A DNA stretch of 64,000 bases, from the NCBI GenBank assembly GCA_947359465.1, contig OX375878.1, forward strand, positions 73,586,416 to 73,650,415, in the 5' to 3' direction. Below are positions 22,243 through 32,846 of this stretch, in pieces. Origin of the DNA: Metellina segmentata (taxonomy: Eukaryota; Arthropoda; Arachnida; Araneae; Tetragnathidae). The notes under the pieces were generated by a model. It worked only from the letters and a program-made list of their open reading frames with translations, made no database searches and had not been told where the DNA came from. The stretch's first letter is position 1; the number at the start of each line of letters is the position of its first letter. The position numbers and the translations under genes were made by a program.

Positions 22243-23152
22243 ATTGAGAGCGGATCTAAACGGGAATTATATTCAACTCCAATTGTTAAAACGTGGATAA
22301 ACTCCATTTTAAGGTTAACCTGGTATCAAGCATGGTATGTATCATACAAGAGCATATAGATTGAAGAATTAAATATTTCGCTTTCCGCCTGGTTTAACTG
22401 TTTACTCTGAAAATCCCTCGGCTGGAAAAGGAAATTTTCCAAAAAATTATCTTTACAAAATTTAAATTGTAATACTTTGTTGCAACTTATTGCTTTATTT
22501 ATTTCCGAAAAAATAAGTTATAATATGTGGGACATATCATATGAAAAGCTTTTCATGCAAGGTTTATTGTAGGCTAGCTGAATAACCAGGCGTAGCTCGG
22601 GTTGAAATGATTAAATGTTGATCTAAAAGTGAATTAGAATAATCACTTTTCTTACATGGAAAAATTCAATAATTTAAGTTGTACGGAAAATGTTTTTAAA
22701 CTTCATTTTAACCTTTTCATAGCTTCTACAAATTACTTCGGATGCAAATATAGACATTTAATTATTGAATAATATATTGCAATATGCAAAAGACTAAAAG
22801 AAACTATTCCGATGAAAAAATACAGAATTCTGAAGAACGAAAGGTGTTCAAAGTGTAAAATTTCGATTTCCTGAGCTGAAGTAAAGCAATTTGAAAAAAG
22901 ACATTAGCAAAATATTGATAGAGATTATAACGATTTATGAAATTTAGTAATGCTCAAATATGACCGCGATATTTCCCTATGTTAACACAAATACACAAAC
23001 ACGGGATACTAAATCAAATTTATAAAATAAAACAACGATTCTGGTGGGTCAGATCTCAAATAGCAAAATTACGCTTTTATGATCTATGAGTTTCTCGTTT
23101 GGGGTTTTCGTGTTGCACTACAAAATGTAGGTTATGACAAAATTTTTAATTA
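22243..23152. other. AT-rich spacer with an old repeat fragment
   Basis: No gene seen. Bases 22573-22760 (gctagctgaataaccagg, then agaataatcacttttctt) share order and wording with 11601-11734 and 42800-42990. The remainder is unassigned. Confidence 0.5.
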
Positions 23153-24706
23153 CTAGGGGGCTCCGCCCCCTGCTTGCTTACGCTCGCCAACCCCCGGGGA
23201 TTGCTACGCAATCCCATTTGGTTTGCTTCGCAAACCAATACTCCTTTTACATATGCCATTTGGTTTGCTTCGCAAACCAACATTCCTTTCGCAGAGTGAA
23301 ACTATCTGAATAATTCGTATTATCCTAATTTCACTTTCCGGTCCATGACGTCACAGCGAGGGCTTCGCAACCTGCTCGCTTCCGCTCGCCGACCCCCCGG
23401 GAATTTCTATGCAATCTCGTTTGGTTTGCTTCGAAACCAATACCTCTTTGGCAAGTGATTTCACTTTTTTTTTACTTTAACACTTAATGCACCCCAAACT
23501 AATAGCCGCATCAGTAAAAAAATCTTCTGCAACTTGTTCCCTGTACAATTTTAAATAAACGATGTTAATCTCCAAACTTTACGATCTGTACTTTGTACTT
23601 TCTCGTTAAACCGTCTGAGAACAGAGAGAAAAAAGCGAGCCTTTTTCCTCGCCAAATAAAAAGAAATCGTTTTCATGGCAATTGTTGCTACGATAAATTT
23701 GATATCTGGCAAACCCGATAGTAAGAAATACAACCCTCATCAGCTCCGCAAATTTGCTCCGCGAAATAAAAAATACGAAATTTGTGTCACCAACTTTTGA
23801 TTGCATCGAATTTATTTATGAACCAATTTTTAAAATAATTGTACCGTAAGAAAGAGTATATTCTGAGGTATACTGCGATATTTTCAAAATTAAAAAAACT
23901 AATAGTAATGCGAGATAGATATGACAGTTTTAGTTTTGTATCGGAAATTACGATCTGAAAGTTCCGAAAATTGTATAACCCAATTTTAATTGCATCGATT
24001 TTATTTATTAACCAATTTGAAAAAACAATAGTACCATAAGAAAGAGTGTAATGTAATGTATTCAGTGATGTTCTCAAATTTAAAAAATAATGTATTTTGC
24101 TGTAGATATAACGATTTTAGCAGAAAGTAGCGAAAATATCCAAAGATTCCGAATTTTGTATGACCAACTTTTGATCGCATCCAATTTAATTATTAACCGA
24201 TTTCAAAAATAATAGTACCGTAAGAAAGAGTACATTCTGAGGTATACTGCGATATTTTAAAAATTAAAAACTAATTGTGATAAGATATAGATACGGAAGT
24301 TTAAAAAAAAAAGTAACAAAAATGTCCCGATTTTTGCTCGAATTTCAAAAAAATATTATCAAGAACCAAATTGAAATTTCAAAAAAACTCGACGAGCTGC
24401 AAAAATTTACGTTAAGAGGTACTCTTAAAAAAAACTCACGACTCAAAACTGAAAATTTGTATGTGTTTTGCTCACTCGCGGAAGAAATTTCGCTTCTTCA
24501 ATTTTGACACTTAATAAACCCTAAACTAATAGCCGCATCGGAAAAAAATCTTAATAATTGTCCATGGAATACGATGAAGAACAAACCATGTTAATTTTGT
24601 TTTTTGCCTATCAGTACTTTCTCGGGAAACCGTCTAAGAATCGAGCTAAACAACACAGTTTTCAATCCTGAGGACGCGGCGGTAACATTTTTTTAATATA
24701 GAGAGA
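23153..24706 (-). mobile_element. Non-autonomous Helitron on the minus strand, with internal repeats
   Basis: On the minus strand it starts TCTCTCTATATTAAA after an A (complement of 24707). It ends in a five-pair hairpin (GGGGG, loop CGGAG, CCCCC) and CTAG, followed by T (complement of 23152). The 3' part carries ggtttgcgaagcaaacc and gattgcgtagcaatcc palindromes. Inside are three diverged copies of a ~185-bp unit (about 23788, 23976 and 24160). A pair of ~130-bp blocks both contain aaactaatagccgcatc (23495 and 24520). No Rep/helicase is visible. Confidence 0.7.
23788..24270. repeat. Three diverged ~185-bp direct repeats inside the Helitron
   Basis: Each copy includes ccaacttttgattgcatc or a close variant, a ttatttatgaaccaatt-like stretch, gtaccgtaagaaagagta and a ggtatactgcgatatttt-like end. 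Copies 1 and 3 are closer to each other than to copy 2. Confidence 0.7.
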
Positions 24707-24858
24707 TTACTCGCACGGCGTTCCTAGGAACAAATTTATGCTTTTAGAGAAAAAGGCGCTTCCAAAATAAGAACAATTGTATTCTTTAAGTTTTCTATAG
24801 AACGTATTTTCTTGTACCTGTCCATTTATTGTAAAAAAAAAAAACTTTAGATTTTAAA

Positions 24859-25188
24859 TGGTAATGGTAATTTTAGTTAACGTCGTACTACAGCAACACA
24901 ACGGGCTACTGACGACGGTCCGGGATCAGTCGCTTAAGGGAAAGATCCCATGACAACACCTCGTAATTTTGAACCACGGTCAGATGACGAAGCAACACCT
25001 GAGCTGGCACCCCACTCTCCTAACTTCCACACCAACCCAACGTGAGGACTTTCGGCCACGACAGATTTTAGGTGCACCAGCCGCCTCTACATCATACGCT
25101 TACAAACATCCATGCCCAGACAAGGATTCGAACCAGGAACCTTCCGATCTAGAGGCTAATACCTTAACCACTATACCGGTTGGTCGGC
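24859..25188 (-). repeat. tRNA-derived SINE with 11-bp target duplication
   Basis: Flanked by tagattttaaa at 24848-24858 and 25189-25199. On the minus strand the head reads accggtatagtggttaagg (box A) and ggttcgaatcc (perfect box B), then tctgggcatggatgtttg. The body includes ccgaaagtcctcacgttggg. It ends in a ttaccattaccatt tail. This is the best-preserved member of the family in the window. Confidence 0.9.
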
Positions 25189-25199
25189 TAGATTTTAAA

Positions 25200-26009
25200 A
25201 TTTGGACTTCGAGTGGCAATTTTAGGACAACCTGTGTGCCAATTTTCATGGTTGTAAGTGCTACAGATTGGTCTGAAGACAAGAAGTAATAGCCTATGTG
25301 TTTCGCAGTGTTCTAAAGTATAATTGTACCAAATTTAGTGTGGATATATCAAACGGTGTAGATTTGGATAGGAAAACACACACATCCTTTTTATATAGCT
25401 TGCGCTGATATATTGGTTGTAGAACGTGTTATCTGTGCGTATTCCGCAAGAAAAGCTATTTGACTACATTTTAAGGTACAGTCACGGTTAAAACGAACCA
25501 CCTCCTTCATTTCGAGCACTATTCATACAAGAGCAAATTCAAAGGTATCATTCAATAAGGAATAATGTCCTCTACTGATTCAAATCCAAATTGAATAAGA
25601 GACGTCTTCATATGAATTTGAAAGCATCATTCAATGGGGAATAATTCCTCTTCAAATACAAATTCAAATTGCATAAGACGACGTCTTCATACCAAACTGT
25701 GCACAAACAACGAAATTTATATTAGAAACACCATGTTTTTATGCCATAATCAGATTCTAAATTAGTCTAAATATGAAATTTCATGACGTTACTATCTATA
25801 TATTGCGTGATATTCAATGCTAAATTTAGTTTCAATTTCGGGGATCATCTGTAGATATAAAGACGTTATTAGTAGATCGAGATTAATTGCAGTTATCGCT
25901 GTTCGAATTTTAAATTTGAATACTATTTCAAACGTATTTTTCAGCAATACGAGAATTATTATATTTATTATGCAAGTGAAAACGATTTGAGAATTACATT
26001 ATTATATGT
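25200..26009. other. AT-rich spacer, no gene
   Basis: No gene, tandem repeat or terminal repeat recognised. Near 25560 and 25630 there is a loose internal duplication around caattcaaaggtatcattcaa / tttgaaagcatcattcaat. The end of the segment resembles the array-type Helitron interior weakly (gtgaaaacgatttgagaat). Confidence 0.45.
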
Positions 26010-26130
26010 ACTACTAGCAGGCCAGCACAGTGTTATTTGTGACAGTTATTTTCGTGTCCTTACTGATACTGAAAACATTAAAAAGAAAAAAGAATGAGTC
26101 CAACCTTAATCCGACATGACACGCACGTCC
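26010..26130 (+). repeat. Dispersed repeat module, copy 2
   Basis: gcaggccagcacagtgtt, cgtgtccttactgatactg and gacatgacacgcac repeat the order seen at 20745-20870. It runs directly into the MITE fragment at about 26133. Confidence 0.6.
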
Positions 26131-26132
26131 AA

Positions 26133-26440
26133 CTTACGTACAACTTGTACCGCAGTTCCTCACTGCGCCGCACAGTCGCCGCACAAGTCTCCGTCCTGAA
26201 ATACCTTGTTTTTATAAACAAATGGAATATAAGTAATACTTAATAAATGGTTGTATCCAGTAACGTCTATTTTGTTTCAAAATATACTTTTTTTTTACAC
26301 CAAGAAAGCGAAATAAACACGTTTTCTACGATAGAATATTTATCGCAAATGGCACGAAATAAGAATTTGTGTCATTTCACGGTTATGTGTGCATAATCAA
26401 CGGCGCCGCACGTTGAAAAACCGGATGTGTACACCGGGTC
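26133..26440. mobile_element. TIR MITE fragment (cacgttgaaaaaccggatgt family)
   Basis: The right end gccgcacgttgaaaaaccgg, the interior aaatggaatataa...gtaacgtctattttg and the GC-rich ccgcacagtcgccgcac match the complete copy at 60690-61122. The left terminus is poorly preserved. TIR style resembles PIF/Harbinger MITEs, but the superfamily is not certain. Confidence 0.6.
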
Positions 26441-27123
26441 TAAAAGTGCCACGTTATAAGGAACAAATAGAATTCAAAGAAAGAAATACCACAATTGTAA
26501 AAAAATTACTAGTAATGTTCTATTACCCAAGCAAAACGAGGTTTACCTAGCATACTACATCGTAATAAAGTTGTGGCGAGTAAATTGTTTAGTTTAAGAA
26601 TGAGCAAATTATTCAAAATCCTTGGTTTTGATTTGAGATACAGTAGACAAAATTATATAAATTTTATGAACGAGATGATATTAGGTGAATGGTTCCTGGA
26701 TGTAAAGATGTCGTTAGTATTTTGGAAAATGACCTTAAAATAAAAAAACAAGCTCATCATCTTATGTGCTCACTAAAGTAAGTGTATGAAATGTTCAAAC
26801 TGGAATATCCATCAGTGCTTGGTAAAAGCAAGATTTGTGAATTGCGCTTAAAACATGTTCTTTTGAATGAGATCAAAGAAATGAGAGTCTGTATAATGTT
26901 GGCTTACGTATATATTACAGCTAAAGCTCGAAAGCCTTTTATATGCACATTACATAGCTAATCTGCAGATTAACTGATTTGCACAGTTAAAGTACGGAAT
27001 CAAGAGTTTTCCTCATTTAACCTAAGTAATGTGCATATTAACGGCTTCCGTATCGTTAAAGTTCAAAAGTTTGTTTCTCTCATTTCCTTTCCCTAAACCT
27101 TTTCGTGCATTTCCTTTCCCAAA
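26441..27123. other. AT-rich spacer before the LTR element
   Basis: No gene recognised. The stretch 26920-27060 (taatctgcagattaactga, ttaaagtacgga) has a loosely complementary counterpart after the LTR element at about 32940-33080. The retroelement may therefore sit inside an older element with inverted termini. Confidence 0.4.
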
Positions 27124-27428
27124 TTCATTTCCTTAATTGTAATAATATTTTAAACTGTTTGATTCTTTCTATTATAGTTTTTTAATTGATTGATGATTGA
27201 TTCTATCAACTAATTTGTTGATTGTTTGACTGTATTCACTTGATTCTTTAGGTAAGGAATAATAAATAAATTACATTATGTAATTTCCTTAATTGTAATA
27301 ATATTTTAAACTGTTTGATTCTTTTTCTATTATAGTTTTTTAATTGATTGATGATTAATTCTTTCAACTAATTTGTTGATTGTTTGACTATATTAACTTG
27401 ATTCTTTAGATATCAAAAAATAAATAAA
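27124..27428 (+). repeat. Tandem duplication, ~155-bp unit, two copies
   Basis: Two consecutive copies contain ccttaattgtaataatattt and attgattgatgatt (27131 and 27289 onward), with only a few differences. The first LTR begins directly after the second copy. Confidence 0.85.
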
Positions 27429-27721
27429 TGTGGGATTGTGCGACGAGCGCGCCAAAGCCTGATACTTCCGCAGCAGTAACGCCACCAAGAGGAAGCGTCC
27501 GCTCAGAAGCGACCGCAGCAATGAGACAGATGTTCCCCCAGACACCGAAGCTAGCAGTTGGGCAGACGGCCCATGACTTTTTAGGCAGATGGCCTCTTAG
27601 TTGTCGGATATTCTTAATTGTCAAAGATGTTTGTAAATATACTGTAAATACATTAATTATGTAATTAAACTTAAATTTAAACTTTAAGAGTTATTTATCA
27701 TTTACCTTTTACGAACCCACA
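27429..27721 (+). repeat. 5' LTR of gypsy element 1
   Basis: TGTGGG...CCCACA, 293 bases. It is 7 bases longer than the 3' LTR because of the extra tatcatt in the sequence gttatttatcatttacc. Confidence 0.95.
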
Positions 27722-27727
27722 TATATT

Positions 27728-27745
27728 TGGGGGTTTGGCCTGGAT
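27728..27745 (+). promoter_or_regulatory. Candidate primer-binding site
   Basis: tgggggtttggcctggat starts six bases after the LTR. It resembles the tRNA-Pro type primer site (tggggg followed by pyrimidine-rich and ending ggat), with about four mismatches. Position is right; primer identity is a guess. Confidence 0.45.
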
Positions 27746-27999
27746 TTAATCAAAGGCCGAAGATTGCCGTTTCACACGCATTTTACCTTAACTGTTCGAG
27801 AAGCGAACTTTACCTAAAAGTTTCAAGAAGCGAACTTTACATAAACTGTTCGAGACGCGGACAATTCCAATATTCGTCTGATGCTCATCGGATTCGAGGT
27901 GCGAACTTCATTTGACTGAAGGACCGTGACTCAGCATATTGGATCTTGAGGAATACTTCATCTGAACTGTGAGTACAGATTTTTCATTTTGACACTAAC

Positions 28000-29507
28000 A
28001 TGGCTACGTATTTAGCCGGAGCACGCAAGATCGATCTTCTAGCGCTGATAGAGGAATTAGATCTAATAGCAGCGGAAGGAACCAAAATTCCGCAGCTTAT
28101 TAAAATAACGAAAGCCGATGAATACAATGAGGAATTAACAAAAACGCTTTTAAAAAGGATTGTTTCTGAACGAGAAACAAAGGAAAAAGAACGCGAAAGG
28201 GAAGCTAAAGAAAACGAAAGAAAGCAGATCGCGAATTTCAGTTGAAGAAGTTACATCTAGAAAACAAAAGTACTAGAAGTTCCGATTTTATTTCCCCACT
28301 TAAAACTGACTTTTCAAAACTAATGACACATTTCGACGGAAACTGTGATTTAAGCATGTATTTATCTTTGTTTGAAAAACAAATTAATCGCATAGAAATA
28401 CCTAAAGAAAATTGGGTTATTTTCCTTGTGAGTCTTTTACCGTTGGACATCGCAAATTTAATTGCAAGAGAGCCTGATCCGCTTGCAAATGATTACGATC
28501 ACGTGAAAAAACTTTTACTGAATCGATTTAAACTAACACCGGAGCAGTTTCGACAGCACTTTTTTACTCATAAAAAAGAAACAACCGCATCTTGGCGTGA
28601 TTTCGCCTACGAGTTAGATAATTTTTTCGAAGAATGGGTTGTGGGTCTTAGTATCTCCAAATATGAAGAATTGAAAGATCTCATAGTGGCGGATCAAATT
28701 AAAAGGAAAATACCGTTTGAAATGCGCGAGCATTTTATTGATGAATTACCGAAATTGAATAAAGTAGCCGAATTAGTGAATAAATTGGATGAGTACGAGG
28801 CGGCAAGATTCCATCTTAAAAGACCGGTAGCTAGAGATATGAAATCAGCTGAAACACAAAGTCATCAGTGCTCCAAGAAATTCAATGATAAACCGTCGAT
28901 CGTCCGTGCTCACCAAAGTGTTACTAACCAATATATTAAATGTTTTTCATGTAATGAAATTGGTCATAGAATTTCTGAGTGTCCAAATAAAAATAAAGGA
29001 ATAAAATGTTTAAAGTGTAATGAATATGGACACCGTAAATTCGAATGTAATAAAGGTGTAAAAACTGATATAAATGAAGAAAAGAAAGTTTTAATTAATA
29101 TGTCCAGCAATCATGAAAAGAAGTTGTACAAATGTCTTAAAATTATGAGTAAATATGTTGATGCTTTAATTGATACGGGATCAGATTTATCTATTTTGAA
29201 ATATGATTTTTATATGCAAATTGGTGCACCAGAATTAACCCCATGTGACACAATGTTAAATGGTATTGGAAAGCAAAGTGTAAAATCACTTGGTTATTTT
29301 TGTGCTGAAATTACTATTGACACTTTTAATATTCTCACTGAGTTTTTTGTTATTAAAAACTTATGTTGTAATATTGTGATTGGTATGGACGTAATTCACA
29401 AGCTTAATATTTCAATATCAGGAAATGATTTTAGGATTTTGAGCTTACGAGAAAATTCTATTAATCTTTCTTTCACACACACTTCGGAAGTGAGTCTGAA
29501 AAAATAA
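28000..29507 (+). pseudogene. Gag-protease of gypsy element 1, frameshifted
   Basis: The first 80 residues (ATG at 28000; MATYLAGARKIDLLALIEEL, then a highly charged KEKEREREAKEN stretch) are in one frame. After a 1-base shift near 28220 the frame opens again to 29507. The second part holds a retroviral-type capsid region, then two CCHC zinc knuckles (CFSCNEIGHRISEC and CLKCNEYGHRKFEC) that bind RNA in nucleocapsid. An aspartic protease with DTGS (ALIDTGSDLSIL) and a downstream IVIGMDVI flap/strand motif follow. In intact relatives Gag packages the RNA and the protease processes the polyprotein. The frameshift lies in an A/G-rich run; it may be mutation, since recoding inside Gag would be unusual. 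Confidence 0.88.
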
Positions 29508-29587
29508 AAGCTAAGCGTTTTGAGGGACCTCATTCAGGAAGTAAAGGAATAAAAACAAAAACGAGTTGCCGAAATGGAGCCACTGTT

Positions 29588-30312
29588 TTGGAATCCGAAA
29601 GTAATGAAAGGCAGATGTTTGGTATCCCCTTCCCCCTGTCTCACCCCTTCAAAGAAGAAAACAGGTGTGAACTATTGGCGAGTGCCATTAATATTCCAAT
29701 GGTAGGCGTTGCGTCATCTTGTGTACAGGATGTTCAAGAATATGATTTGACTTTTAATCCTTTACACGAATTGCCGATTTCCTGGATGGATGAAATTGAA
29801 TTGCAACATATTAAAGATCCTAAAATAAGAAACGAGTTAGATATTTTGATTAGACAATATATAAGCCGCATAAAATTAGAGACACAGAAGTAAAAATGAC
29901 TTTAATTTTAACTGATGATGTACCGATTTGTCAGAGACCGCACCGAATGTCTTTAAAAGAACAGAAAATAGTTGAGGAACAAATACAAATATGGTTAAAA
30001 GACGGAATAATTAAACCCTCCTGTTCCAACTACGCTTCACCCATTGTTTTGTGTAAAAAGAAGGGTAATAATTCATACAGATTGTGCGTTGATTATCGAT
30101 CGGTTAATCGAAAATTAATCAAAGATAAGCACCCACTCCCATTAATTCAAGATGTTTTAGATTGCTTGGGAAACGCACAGGTTTTTTCCACTTTGGACTT
30201 AAAAAACGCATTTTTCAACATACCAATGGACCCTGATTCGACACGTTACACAGCATTTGTCACCCATGAAGGACAGTACGAATTCAATGTTGTACCTTTC
30301 GGATGTAAGTAA
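29588..30312 (+). pseudogene. Pro-RT linker and N-terminal half of reverse transcriptase, gypsy 1
   Basis: A 101-residue frame (29588-29893) covers the region between protease and RT. A 1-base shift near 29890 leads into the RT at 29896 (LTDDVPICQRPHRM), continuing with GIIKPSCSNYASPIVL, the RLCVDYRSVN motif and FSTLDLKNAFF. It ends at VPFGC in a premature stop at about 30310, within the RT fingers/palm. The rest of the RT is in another frame. The conserved aspartate in LDL is the first catalytic residue. Confidence 0.88.
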
Positions 30313-32416
30313 CTCACCAAGTGTTTTTGTGAGGTACATAAACACGGTGTTTAGAGACTTAATTCGAGACAAGACTATAATAATTTACATGGATGATATT
30401 GTTATACCTTCCATTGATGAACAAGAAGGGCTGGAAAAAATTAAAAGGGTTTTGAAGGTTGCGTCCGAATACGGCGTAATAATAAATTTAAAAAAGTGTC
30501 AATTTCTTCAACATTCGATAGAATTTCTCGGATACGTTATCGAGGGCGGCAAAATTCAACCTTCCCCATCCAAGACGCGTGCAGTGAAAAATTTTCCCCA
30601 GCCGAAAAATGTAAAACAAGTCATGAGTTTTTTGGGTCTTTGCTCTTACTTTCGACAATTTTTCGGTGGATTTTCAAGAATTGCAAAACCATTAAGTGAC
30701 CTGCTTCGAAATAATATCGAATGTACATTTGGCTCTGAGCAAGTCGACGCATTTGAAAGGCTAAAGGAAATTCTCTCAAGTAGTCCTGTATTGCATCTCT
30801 TTAGGCAAGGAGCAACCTTAGAATTACATACGGATGCTAGTAGCCACGGCTTTGGAGCTATTTTGCTTCAGCAAGCTCATGATGGGAAATTTCATCCCAT
30901 TCACTTCATGAGCAAGAAGACTACTCCTCAACAAGAGAAGTATTGTTCTTACGAATTGGAAGTACTGGCTGTAATCGAGGCTTTGCGAAAATTTCGCTAC
31001 TACTTGTTGGGTACTAAGTTCAAAATAGTGACCGATTGCGCTGCATTTCAGAGGACTATGCAGAAAAAAGAGCTTACACCAAAAATTGCTCGATGGGCAT
31101 TGTCACTCGAAGAATATGATTATGAGGTTGTCCATAGATCAGGCACCCAAATGAAGCATGTGGATGCCCTAAGCAGGAACATATTGTTGATAACAACTCG
31201 TGCACAAGGAGAATTAACAACCCAAATAGAAGATGCACAACATCAAGATGATCACATTAAAGCAATTAAAACTCTAGTTGAAGAAGGACATGACAGTGAA
31301 CATTTCATTAAAGGAGGAGTTCTATACAAGTATGAGAATGGGAAACAACTACTAATGGTTCCTCAGGCGATGCAAAATAACATCATTAGAGACGTTCACA
31401 ACAAAGGTCACTTTGGCGCTGCCAAGACTGAGGAAATTCTTAAGCAGCAGTTTTTTATTCCTAATGCAAGAAAACAGGTTGAAATCGTTATTTCTAATTG
31501 CGTACAGTGCATCCTCTGCAATAGAAAACGTGGAAAAGGCGAAGGGTTTCTTAATCCAGTGCCGAAAGACAAAGTTCCACTTGGGACTTACAATATCGAC
31601 TTTTTGGGACCCCTTCCAACAACGAATAAAAGATACCAAGATATTTTCTCGGTAGTCGATGCCTTTACGAAGTTTGTCTGGTTGTACCCAGTGAAATCTA
31701 CCTCGGCTAGCGATGCTATAGAAAAGCTGAAATTACAACAAGCTACTTTTGGAAACCCATCACGAATAATTTCAGATAGGGGATCAGCGTTTACATCGAA
31801 GGAATTCACTGATTATTGTACTGATCAGGGAATTGAACATTGTAAAATAACAACCGGAATTCCTAGAGGCAATGGGCAGGCAGAAAGGATGATTGGTCTG
31901 TTGATTCCTGTTCTTGCCAAACTTTCAATAGAGGAGTCTAGCAAATGGTTCAAATATGTTCCAAGTCTACAAAGTATTATAAACAGTACACCATCCAGAA
32001 GTACGAAGCATACGCCATTCGAACTGATGATTGGCATCACGATGAAAAATAAAGAAGATCTGAAGATAAAAGATATACTGGAAGAAGAGTATGAAAAGTC
32101 CATGATGAAGGAGAGAGAAGAATTACGCGAACAAGCAAAAGACAATATTTTCAAATTGCAACAGGAAAATAAACGTCAGTATAACAAAGGGAGAAAAAAA
32201 TCTAGAGTGTACAAAGTAGAAGATCTAGTGGCCATTCAGCGCACGCAGTTTGGAGTTGGGCTTAAGCTGAAACCTAAATTTTTGGGACCCTATCGAGTTG
32301 TAAAAGTGTCTCCTAATGACAGATATGCCATTGAAAAAGTGGGCGATCATGAAGGTCCACGCCTAAGTACTTCAGCAGCTGATTACATGAAACCCTGGCC
32401 CACTGGTCAACAGTAA
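30312..32416 (+). CDS. RT C-terminal half, RNase H and integrase of gypsy element 1
   Basis: The frame resumes at SNSPSVF and contains the RT active site IIYMDDIVI, the LGYVIEGGKIQPSPSK strand, an RNase H domain (LELHTDASSHGFGAIL, EVLAVIEALRKFRYYL, VTDCAAFQ, HVDALSRN) and integrase. Integrase shows the zinc-binding H-H-C-C arrangement (VHNKGHFG...NCVQC) and the D, D, E core: YNIDFLGPL, SDRGSAFTS, GNGQAERM. A basic C-terminal region ends with a GPYRVVKV motif of the GPY/F type. No chromodomain or env is seen. The frame is open over about 700 residues but lacks the RT N-terminus because of the frameshift at about 30305. Confidence 0.93.
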
Positions 32417-32560
32417 AAAAAAATGTATATATAAGCCTTTTTTTCCTCTTTCTTTCTTCTTTTTTGTTTGTATTTTCAGATATGTGAGAATGTTATGGCC
32501 TGTTTACTGATGTTGAAGATGGCGAATTTCGAGGACGAAATTACAGTCAGGATAGCCGAT

Positions 32561-32846
32561 TGTGGGATTGTGCGACGAGCGCGCCAAAGCCTGATACGTC
32601 CGCAGCAGTAACGCCACCTAGAGGAAGCGTCCACTCAGAAGCGACCGCAGCAATGAGACAGATGTTCCCCCAGACACCGAAGCTAGCAGTTGGGCAGACG
32701 GCCCATGACTTTTTAGGCAGATGGCCTCTTAGTTGTCGGATATTCTTAATTGTCAAAGATGTTTGTAAATATACTGTAAATACATTAATTATGTAATTAA
32801 ACTTAAATTTAAACTTTAAGAGTTATTTACCTTTTACGAACCCACA
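32561..32846 (+). repeat. 3' LTR of gypsy element 1
   Basis: 286 bases, TGTGGG...CCCACA, followed by the target duplication taaa. The sequence just before it (tcaggatagccgat) is not an obvious polypurine tract. Confidence 0.93.

Larger units (their letters stand above)
27429..32846 (+). mobile_element. Ty3/gypsy LTR retrotransposon 1, full length, defective
   Basis: 5.4 kb with both LTRs (27429-27721 and 32561-32846) bracketed by a 4-bp duplication taaa. LTRs begin TGTGGG and end CCCACA. By eye they differ by three substitutions and one 7-base indel, so the insertion is fairly recent. Order inside is gag, protease, reverse transcriptase, RNase H, integrase, typical of Ty3/gypsy. Frameshifts in gag, before the RT and within the RT disable this copy. 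No envelope-like gene follows pol. Confidence 0.95.

Noticed and set aside
28210..28245. Programmed frameshift joining the two Gag frames of gypsy 1
   Set aside because: A shift inside Gag, upstream of capsid, would be unusual, and there are other clear indels in the same copy; more likely mutation.
29480..32416. An env-like gene making gypsy 1 an endogenous retrovirus
   Set aside because: Pol ends 145 bases before the 3' LTR and nothing envelope-like is present.
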